Position numbers and translations under genes: made by a program. Positions 6,205 through 13,106 of a DNA stretch of 13,106 bases are shown piece after piece; position 1 is the first letter of the stretch, and every line of letters begins with the position of its first letter. The stretch comes from Acidobacteriota bacterium (GTDB taxonomy: Bacteria; Acidobacteriota; Aminicenantia; UBA2199). The notes under the pieces are model-generated. The model searched no databases. It was not told the origin of the DNA and saw nothing but the letters and a program-made list of their open reading frames with translations. Where the stretch lies: contig JAQUQF010000021.1 of the NCBI GenBank assembly GCA_028749105.1, positions 1 through 13,106 on the forward strand, written 5' to 3'.

Positions 6205-6290
6205 GAGTTGGCTTTTGTTTCGGTTATTGGAATTTGGAATTTATTTGTGATTTGGAGTTTGGTGCTTGCAATTTGCACTCATAAAAGTGC
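6205..6290. repeat. AT-rich degenerate TTTGGAA repeat in the convergent gap
   Basis: Against GC-rich surroundings, this stretch has repeated TTTGGAA/TTTGGAG units, clearest at 6227-6262 (TTGGAATTTGGAATTTATTT and onward). A 5-bp hairpin GCACT/AGTGC with a 6-base loop (6275-6290) closes it. No open reading frame of interest is present. It resembles GGAATTT-type dispersed intergenic repeats I recall from other bacterial genomes, but only one copy is in the window. The whole gap 6142-6314 otherwise holds nothing I can name; a strong intrinsic terminator is absent. Confidence 0.6.
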
Positions 6291-6314
6291 TATTAAGCGT
6301 CACGATCGTTCAAG

Positions 6315-7832
6315 CTACCCCGAGAACAGAGTTTGAGTGGAGTAGCCCGGGTCGGAGGTCAGGTTCACTCCCAGCTTGCGCAGGCCGGCCTCATCGCCGG
6401 GCGTGGGCATGTGGGTGATGTGCACCTCGCAATTGCGCAGAGCGGACAGTTTTTCCACGGCGGCCTGGGCGGCGGGGTTGCCGCTGGCGCTGATGCCCAG
6501 GGCGATCAGGGTCTCGTCCAGGTTCAGGCTCACGTCACGCCCTTTCAGCACTTCTTTTTTCAGGTGGCCCAGTGATTCGGTGATGCTCGGCGGCAGCAGA
6601 TGCATGCTGTCGGGGATGCCGGCCAGGTGCTTGGCGGCGTTCAGGATCAGGCTGGATGCGGCGTGCAGCAGGGGGGAATTCTTGCCGGTGACGATGGTGC
6701 CGTCGGCAAGTTCGATGGCGGCGCCGCAGAAGATGCCGGCATGGCCCTTTCCCGCCCGCTGAGCCTCTTGGGCCGCTTCCCGGGCCGGGCGGACCACGCT
6801 GCGGCTTTCCTCGTTCACGTCCAGATTTTCCATGAACAAGCGCAGGCGCTCGACCGTGTCCTTGTCCACCACGCCCATGGCAAACTCGCACTGGTAGCGG
6901 AAATAGCGGCGAATGATCTCCTGGGTGGCGGCGGCGCGCACGACGGTGTCGTCGCTGATGCCGAAACCGGCGCGGTTGACCCCCATGTCGGTGGGCGAGT
7001 GGTAGACCAGGGGGTTCTCGGTGATCTTTTCCAGGATGCGCTTGACCAGCGGGAAGGCCTCGATGTCGCGGTTGTAGTTGACTGCCTTGACGTCATGGGC
7101 CTCGAGGTGGTAGTGGTCGATGAGGTTGATGTCCTTCAGGTCGGCGGTGGCGGCCTCGTAGGCGATGTTGACCGGGTGGTTCAGCGGCAGGTTCCAGATG
7201 GGGAAGGTTTCGAACTTGGCGTAGCCCGAGCGCACGCCGCGCCTGTGCTCGTGATAGAGCTGCGACAGGCAGGTGGCCAGCTTGCCCGACCCGGGGCCGG
7301 GGCCGGTGACCACCACGATGGGCTTGGCTGTCTCGATGTACTCGTTGGCGCCGTAGCCTTCATCGCTGACGATGGTGTCGATCTCGGTCGGATAGCCCTT
7401 GGTGAAGCTGTGGGTGTAGACACGCACGTTGCGGCGCTCCAGCTTGTTCTGGAACGCCTTGGCGGCCGCCTGGCCGGCGAAGCGGGTGATGACCACGGCG
7501 CGCAGGGTGATTCCCCATGAGGCCAGGTCGTCGATCAGCTTCAGGGCGTCGGCGTCGTAGGTGATACCGAAGTCGGCGCGCATCTTTTTTCTCTCGATGT
7601 CGCCGGCGTAGATGCAGAGCAGGACATCGGTCTGGTCCTTCAGCTGCTGCAGCAGGCGCATCTTGACGTTGGGATCGAAGCCGGGAAGGACGCGCGCGGC
7701 GTGGTAGTCATAGAGCAGCTTGCCGCCGAACTCCAGGTACAGCTTGTTGTTGAAGGTGCGCACCCGCTCCAAGATGGCCGCCGACTGTTCTTGCAGGTAT
7801 TTTTCGTTGTCAAAACCGATCGTTTTGGGCAT
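6315..7832 (-). CDS. DUF1846 family protein
   Basis: A full-length 505-residue protein that I recognise as DUF1846, a conserved cytoplasmic family without an agreed function, known from structures of Firmicutes members. Visible landmarks are IGFDNEKYLQEQ near the N-terminus, LEFGGKLLYDYHAARVLPGF (about 33-52), a glycine-rich, P-loop-like GPGPGSGKLATCLSQLYHE at about 177-195, the FETFPIWNLPLNHPVN segment at about 207-222, TDMGVNRAGFGI at about 281-292 and MHLLPPSITESL at about 410-421. The glycine-rich loop suggests nucleotide or phosphate binding, but no activity should be assumed. The start has GGAG 6 bases upstream. It is the third gene of an operon with the small CPxC protein and the PC4-like protein, 40 bases after the latter. 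There are no membrane segments or signal peptide. Confidence 0.92.
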   Translation of the reverse strand: MPKTIGFDNEKYLQEQSAAILERVRTFNNKLYLEFGGKLLYDYHAARVLPGFDPNVKMRLLQQLKDQTDVLLCIYAGDIERKKMRADFGITYDADALKLIDDLASWGITLRAVVITRFAGQAAAKAFQNKLERRNVRVYTHSFTKGYPTEIDTIVSDEGYGANEYIETAKPIVVVTGPGPGSGKLATCLSQLYHEHRRGVRSGYAKFETFPIWNLPLNHPVNIAYEAATADLKDINLIDHYHLEAHDVKAVNYNRDIEAFPLVKRILEKITENPLVYHSPTDMGVNRAGFGISDDTVVRAAATQEIIRRYFRYQCEFAMGVVDKDTVERLRLFMENLDVNEESRSVVRPAREAAQEAQRAGKGHAGIFCGAAIELADGTIVTGKNSPLLHAASSLILNAAKHLAGIPDSMHLLPPSITESLGHLKKEVLKGRDVSLNLDETLIALGISASGNPAAQAAVEKLSALRNCEVHITHMPTPGDEAGLRKLGVNLTSDPGYSTQTLFSG

Positions 7833-7872
7833 GGGACTCTCCGGAGCAGGACCCTGGTGCGCGGGTCGCGGG

Positions 7873-8175
7873 CTATTTGTCCAGCTGGATGGCCTGGGAA
7901 AAGACCTTGACCATTTTTTCGAAATCCTCGAACTTGTCGAACGACAGGTTGATCCCTTTTTTCGTCGGCCCCCACTCGCCCGATTCGGCCTGGTACCAGG
8001 TGCGGACGCTGAAATACTTCTTGTTCTTGTAGGTCGAGATCGAGAAGATGAGCTTCTCGGTGGCCTTCGTCTCCATGAATCCCACGTTCAGCGCGTCCTC
8101 GTTTTCCTTGATGAAATCGGGTTCCTGAATTTCCACCTGCTTCCTGACCATTTTTTTTAATTCTGCAAAATCCAT
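7873..8175 (-). CDS. PC4/YdbC-like ssDNA-binding protein
   Basis: A 100-residue protein whose middle and C-terminal part matches the PC4 (transcriptional coactivator p15) fold: beta strands KLIFSISTYKNKKYFSVRTWY (about 41-61, written here in short) followed by SGEWGPTKKGINLSFDKFEDF (about 65-85), which parallels the 'YVDIREYY...GE..PGKKGISL' core of PC4, and then an amphipathic helix to the end. Bacterial YdbC-type PC4 proteins form dimers that bind single-stranded DNA or RNA. The start at 8175 has AGGAGA 5 bases upstream; a second Met at residue 9 is possible but lacks a comparable site. The preceding gene ends 20 bases upstream, so it is co-transcribed with the CPxC protein and DUF1846. Family assignment is good; the biological target is unknown. 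Confidence 0.78.
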   Translation of the reverse strand: MDFAELKKMVRKQVEIQEPDFIKENEDALNVGFMETKATEKLIFSISTYKNKKYFSVRTWYQAESGEWGPTKKGINLSFDKFEDFEKMVKVFSQAIQLDK

Positions 8176-8195
8176 GTTGTTCTCCTGGTTGACGT

Positions 8196-8444
8196 CTATT
8201 TTTCCTTGATCGTCTGCTCGAAAAATTCCGCCGCCTTCTTCTTCTTGGCCTGCTCCAGCGACTTGGCCTGGGAAAAGCGCTCGTCCACCGCCTCTTTTTT
8301 CTGCTTTTCCTTGGTCAGCAGTTCATCGAAGGAGGAAACGGTCTTTCTCTCGCTGCGCTTGTGCTGGACAACCTGTTTTTTTTCGATGTCCACCCACAGG
8401 TTGGCGTGGCAAATGGGGCACTGGATCTCGATCAGGTTGTCCAC
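8196..8444 (-). CDS. Small charged protein with N-terminal CPxC motif, GTG start
   Basis: An 82-residue protein I cannot assign. The N-terminus is MDNLIEIQCPICHANLWVDI, with CPIC at 9-12 and histidines at 13 and 28. One Cys pair only makes a half zinc ribbon, so metal binding would need the histidines or dimerisation. From about 38 on it is highly charged and predicted helical (KEKQKKEAVDERF, LEQAKKKKAAEFFEQ), consistent with a coiled coil. Translation starts with GTG at 8444; no Shine-Dalgarno sequence precedes it, but a promoter -10 box ends 6 bases upstream, so the mRNA is probably leaderless. It heads an operon with the PC4-like gene and DUF1846. A role in nucleic-acid binding is suggested only by the neighbour and the Lys-rich tail. 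Confidence 0.75.
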   Translation of the reverse strand: MDNLIEIQCPICHANLWVDIEKKQVVQHKRSERKTVSSFDELLTKEKQKKEAVDERFSQAKSLEQAKKKKAAEFFEQTIKEK

Positions 8445-8450
8445 GCCCCG

Positions 8451-8479
8451 ATTTTATTACATTCGCCGGTGAATTTCAA
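8451..8479 (-). promoter_or_regulatory. Sigma-70 promoter of the CPxC/PC4/DUF1846 operon, probably leaderless
   Basis: On the minus strand TTGAAA (8479-8474), a 17-bp spacer and TAAAAT (8456-8451). Six bases lie between the -10 box and the GTG at 8444, so the transcript should begin at the start codon. Confidence 0.7.
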
Positions 8480-8506
8480 TAAGAAAAATCGACGAACGCT
8501 CCGCTT

Positions 8507-8543
8507 GCCTCTGTTCCGAGGCCCGGGCGTCCCGGTTTTCCGG
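8507..8543. other. Small inverted repeats between the divergent operon and gltX
   Basis: The divergent gap 8445-8583 holds, between the two promoters, a GCCTC/GAGGC hairpin with a 6-base loop (8507-8522), an 8-bp palindrome GCCCGGGC (8521-8528) and CCGG/CCGG around TTTT (8532-8543) ending 4 bases before the gltX -35 box. Any could be a regulator site; none matches one I know. No T-box leader is present and there is no room for one if gltX is leaderless. Confidence 0.35.
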
Positions 8544-8547
8544 ATGA

Positions 8548-8576
8548 TTGACACGACTGGCGAATTGGTGCAAAAT
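8548..8576 (+). promoter_or_regulatory. Sigma-70 promoter of gltX, probably leaderless
   Basis: Perfect TTGACA (8548-8553), a 17-bp spacer and CAAAAT (8571-8576, 4 of 6 consensus positions). Seven bases then lead to the gltX ATG at 8584, with no Shine-Dalgarno sequence between. Confidence 0.65.
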
Positions 8577-8583
8577 ATGCGAA

Positions 8584-10074
8584 ATGGCCGATTGGAAAGA
8601 AGGAATCCCCCCTGTCGTTCGCTTCGCCCCGTCGCCGACCGGTTATCTGCATGTCGGCGGCGCCCGCACCGCCCTGTTCAATTTCCTCTTTGCCCGCCAC
8701 CATGGCGGCCGCTTCATTTTGCGCATCGAGGATACCGACCAGAAGCGCTACCAGCCCGAGGCCCTGGCCGAGATCTACGCCAGCCTGAAATGGCTGGGGT
8801 TGCCTTGGGACGAGGGTCCCGAAGCGGGGGGAAAGGACGGTCCCTATTTCCAGTCGCAGCGCACGGCGAGCTATCGCAGTCATGCCGATCAATTGTTGGC
8901 CGCGGGCAAGGCGTACCGCTGTTTTTGCACGGAGGAACGCCTGACGCATTTGCGTGAGGAGCAGGAAAAGACCAAGATGGCTAACGGCTCTGGCTACGAC
9001 CGCCATTGCCGGTCCTTGAGCGAGGCGGAGGTCGAAAAACTGCTGGCAGCGGCCACGCCGCACGTCGTGCGCCTGAAAATCCCCGATGCGCGTGCCGTGG
9101 CGTTTCACGACCTGATCCGCGGCGACATCGCTTATGACAGCGCCCAGCTCGATGACCTGGTGCTCCTCAAGTCGGACGGCTTCCCCACCTATCACCTGGC
9201 CAACGTGGTCGACGACCACCTGATGGGCATCACCCACGTGCTGCGCGGCGACGAGTGGATCGCCTCCACCCCCAAGCACATCCTGATCTACGAGGCGTTT
9301 GCTTGGACCCCGCCGGTCTTCGCCCACATGCCGGTGATCCTGGCCCCCGACGGCGGCAAGCTCTCCAAGCGCCGCGGCGCCGCCTCGGTCCTTGACTACC
9401 AGCGCTCCGGCTTCCTGCCCGAGGCGCTGCGCAACTTCCTGGCCCTGCTGGGCTGGGCGCCGGGAGGCGACCGCGAGATCATGACCCTGGACGAGATGAT
9501 CGCCGCTTTCACCCTGGAGCGGGTCCAAGCCAAGGCCGCGGTCTTCGACGAGACCAAGCTGGAGTGGATGAACGGCGTCTACCTGCAGGGGCGGAGCATC
9601 GAATCGCTGCTTCCCGACGTGCGTTCCCTCTGGGAAAAGATGGAGCTGCCGGCAGGGGCGCTTGAGGACGAAACCTACCTGAAAAAAGTGATCGCCATGT
9701 TCAGGGAACGCAGCCGGAAGCTCTCCGAGATCGCGGAGAACTCGCTCTATTTTTTCCGCGACCCGCGGGAGTACGAGCCGCAGGCGGCCAGGAAGCATTT
9801 CAAGGGCGAGGTCCTGGCGCTTCTCGATGCGCTGATCCCCAGGATAGCGAAGTTGGAGCCCTTCAGCCACGATTCGCTGGAGGGCCTTTACCGCGGTCTT
9901 GCCGAGGAGAAGGGCATAGCGGCCGGCAAGCTGATCCACCCGACGCGGCTGGCTGTCAGCGGCGTCAGCTTCGGCCCCGGTCTCTTCGAGATGCTGGAAG
10001 CGCTGGGCCGGGAGACGGTCGTGCGCCGCCTGGAGAGGGCCCGCGAACACATAGCCGGCGGCATCAAGGCGTGA
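8584..10074 (+). CDS. gltX: Glutamate--tRNA ligase
   Basis: A complete 496-residue class I aminoacyl-tRNA synthetase that charges tRNA-Glu with glutamate. The Rossmann catalytic core has the signature FAPSPTGYLHVGG, with the HIGH motif as HVGG at about 23-26, RIEDTD at 47-52, the GluRS-typical YHLANVVDDHLMGITHVLRGDEW (about 203-225) and the KMSKS loop as KLSKR at about 259-263. A C-terminal helical anticodon-binding domain follows and ends at the usual place. The zinc region has CFC at 113-115 and HC at 141-142; the final ligand of the E. coli site is replaced, so zinc may be lost. A TTG 36 bases upstream keeps the frame open but is part of the -35 box, and MADWKEG fits the family N-terminus better. 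The next gene, glnS, follows 42 bases downstream, so the pair is probably one operon. Confidence 0.97.
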   Translation: MADWKEGIPPVVRFAPSPTGYLHVGGARTALFNFLFARHHGGRFILRIEDTDQKRYQPEALAEIYASLKWLGLPWDEGPEAGGKDGPYFQSQRTASYRSHADQLLAAGKAYRCFCTEERLTHLREEQEKTKMANGSGYDRHCRSLSEAEVEKLLAAATPHVVRLKIPDARAVAFHDLIRGDIAYDSAQLDDLVLLKSDGFPTYHLANVVDDHLMGITHVLRGDEWIASTPKHILIYEAFAWTPPVFAHMPVILAPDGGKLSKRRGAASVLDYQRSGFLPEALRNFLALLGWAPGGDREIMTLDEMIAAFTLERVQAKAAVFDETKLEWMNGVYLQGRSIESLLPDVRSLWEKMELPAGALEDETYLKKVIAMFRERSRKLSEIAENSLYFFRDPREYEPQAARKHFKGEVLALLDALIPRIAKLEPFSHDSLEGLYRGLAEEKGIAAGKLIHPTRLAVSGVSFGPGLFEMLEALGRETVVRRLERAREHIAGGIKA

Positions 10075-10116
10075 CCCGCATGGGCTGGCGTTCCGATATT
10101 ACTCTGCGAGGTCAAC

Positions 10117-11814
<1,698 letters not shown>

Positions 11815-11879
11815 CTGTTGAACAGACTGGGAGCTGCTGAAGGACAATGTCGGCTCAAGCTCAGGCGAGAGGTTGTACG

Positions 11880-13106
11880 ATGAGGATCGCCATCATAGGT
11901 TCCCGGGGCTACCCATATGTCTACAGCGGCTACGAGACGTTTGTCCGGGAATTGTCCGAAAGACTGGTCCACCATGGGGTGGGGGTCACCGTATATTGTC
12001 ACCGTAACCTTTTCCGCGAGCGGCCCAGGGAAGTCAAGGGCGTGCGCCTGGTCTATGTCCCGACCATTGAAAAAAAGACCCTGAGCCAGTTCATTCATTC
12101 CATGCAGGCCGTGACGCACGCCTGCTTCTGCCGCTACGACGTCATCCTGGTCGTCAATTCGGCCAACGGGCCGTTCGGGCTACTGACCCGGATATTCCGC
12201 AAGCGCACCGCCATCAATGTCGACGGTTTGGAATGGCTGCGGCCAAAGTGGAAGGGTCTGGGGGGGCGCTATTTTTATTGGGCTTCCAAAATGGCCGTAA
12301 AATTGTACGATCGGGTAATCACCGATTCGGTGGAGATGCAGAAGATCTATTTGCAGGAATTCTCCGCCGCCTCGACCATGATCGCCTACGGCGCCAATAT
12401 CCCGCCGCCGGCCGCTCTCGGCCTTCTATCCAGGTGGAACCTGGAGCCACGTCAATATTTCCTGATCGTCGGCCGCCTCGTCCCGGACAACAACGCCGAC
12501 CTGATCGTCAGGGAGTTCACCGCTTCCGCGTCGCCCCGGAAGCTGGTCATCGTTGGCGGTGTCCCCTACAGGGACCGCTATGCCGAAGCCATCCGCCATC
12601 TCGCCGACCCCCGCCTGGTATTCACCGGATATGTGACCGACCCCGACGAGTTGGCTGCACTGTATCAGAATTGCTACGCCTACTGCCATGGCCATGAGTT
12701 CGGCGGCACCAACCCGGCCCTCTTGCAGGCTCTGGCCAATGGCTGCGCCATTTGCGCCCTGGATACGGTATTCAACCGGGAGATGCTTCTCGATGGGGAA
12801 TATGGCTTGTTTTTCCGCAAGGACAGGGGCAACCTCGGGAAACTGTTCGGCGAGCTGGAGGGACGGAAGGAGCTGCTTGACGGCTTTCGCCGCAAGGCCC
12901 CTGAGCGAATCAGCGGCAACTATTCCTGGGAAAAGATCACGGAGCAATACCGGCAATTGTTTGCCGCCATGACCCGGATCCATGTCAGCGAAACCCCGAC
13001 CCGGATAAACATCATTGAAACCAGCATCGACAATCTCGACATGAGGGGGGTTTTGGCGCAACTGGAGCGGCTGATCGCGCGGAGAGCCCCCAGCCAGGTG
13101 ATCACC
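11880..13106 (+). CDS. Glycosyltransferase, GT4/DUF1972 type, running into a WecG/TagA-like (GT26) domain; cut by window edge
   Basis: 409 residues are visible and no stop occurs before the edge. Residues 1-20 (IIGSRGYPYVYSGYETFV) match the DUF1972 head of rhamnosyltransferase-like GT4 enzymes. A GT-B second domain follows with FLIVGRLVPDNN (about 194-205), KLVIVGG (221-227) and HEFGGTNPALLQALANG (272-288), the donor-binding motif. That motif usually ends in LLEAMA; here Gln283 replaces Glu. The first domain ends near 364. From about 374, INIIETSIDNLDMRGVLAQL and then RRAPSQVIT strongly resemble the opening of WecG/TagA/CpsF transferases, which add a sugar to a lipid-linked acceptor. The enzyme would work at the cytoplasmic face of the membrane in polysaccharide assembly; donor and acceptor are unknown. 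The start has AGAGG 7 bases upstream. It follows glnS by 65 bases, which hold no clear promoter or terminator. Confidence 0.85.
   Translation, partial: MRIAIIGSRGYPYVYSGYETFVRELSERLVHHGVGVTVYCHRNLFRERPREVKGVRLVYVPTIEKKTLSQFIHSMQAVTHACFCRYDVILVVNSANGPFGLLTRIFRKRTAINVDGLEWLRPKWKGLGGRYFYWASKMAVKLYDRVITDSVEMQKIYLQEFSAASTMIAYGANIPPPAALGLLSRWNLEPRQYFLIVGRLVPDNNADLIVREFTASASPRKLVIVGGVPYRDRYAEAIRHLADPRLVFTGYVTDPDELAALYQNCYAYCHGHEFGGTNPALLQALANGCAICALDTVFNREMLLDGEYGLFFRKDRGNLGKLFGELEGRKELLDGFRRKAPERISGNYSWEKITEQYRQLFAAMTRIHVSETPTRINIIETSIDNLDMRGVLAQLERLIARRAPSQVIT

Noticed and set aside
6275..6290. Intrinsic terminator for the convergent genes
   Set aside because: The GCACT/AGTGC stem is only 5 bp and no T-run follows on either strand, so it does not meet the usual criteria.
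6142..6314. tRNA gene, small RNA or CRISPR array in the convergent gap
   Set aside because: No cloverleaf, no regular repeat-spacer periodicity and no promoter were found; the repeat units are short, degenerate and nearly contiguous.
8548..8583. A TTG start giving gltX 12 extra residues
   Set aside because: The TTG is the beginning of the TTGACA -35 box, no ribosome site precedes it, and the family N-terminus fits the ATG at 8584.
8445..8583. T-box or other tRNA-sensing leader upstream of gltX
   Set aside because: There is no T-box consensus or specifier stem, and the promoter abuts the start codon, leaving no leader.
11818..11848. A promoter for the glycosyltransferase (TTGAAC...GACAAT)
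   Set aside because: The spacer is 19 bp and the -10 box matches only 4 of 6 positions; it is too weak to claim.

Overview
The window is a GC-rich, gene-dense bacterial chromosome segment with no RNA gene, transposase, phage gene or CRISPR array that I can see. Gene content (HspR, a group 2-like sigma-70 factor, GlnS beside GltX, DUF1846, a secreted protein with a conserved 'DFICEEE' core) resembles Acidobacteriota or Aminicenantes-type candidate phyla. That placement is an impression from protein style and has low confidence.

Left block (1-3377, minus strand): one tight operon read leftwards as dnaJ > hspR > sigma factor > DnaC-like ATPase > moxR (cut by the window edge). Junctions are overlaps of 4, 20 and 1 bases, then a 9-base gap. 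It opens with a near-consensus sigma-70 promoter whose -10 box ends 7 bases before the dnaJ ATG, so the transcript is probably leaderless. The operon joins a chaperone, a likely heat-shock repressor and a sigma factor.

Middle block (3473-6141, plus strand): a second promoter lies back to back with that of dnaJ, the two -35 boxes being only 6 bp apart. It drives an exported repeat protein of unknown function, coupled by an ATGA overlap to a GlcD-type FAD-linked 2-hydroxyacid dehydrogenase. A 173-base convergent gap (6142-6314) holds an AT-rich degenerate TTTGGAA repeat, a 12-bp palindrome and small hairpins.

Right-centre block (8444-6315, minus strand): a three-gene operon of a small CPxC protein (GTG start, probably leaderless), a PC4/YdbC-like ssDNA-binding protein and a DUF1846 protein.

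Right block (8584-13106, plus strand): gltX (probably leaderless) and glnS, then a GT4/DUF1972-type glycosyltransferase whose frame runs on without a stop into what looks like the start of a WecG/TagA (GT26) domain when the window ends.

The most notable signals are three start codons (dnaJ, the small CPxC gene, gltX) placed 6-7 bases after a sigma-70 -10 box with no Shine-Dalgarno sequence, the chaperone/repressor/sigma operon, and the apparent double glycosyltransferase.
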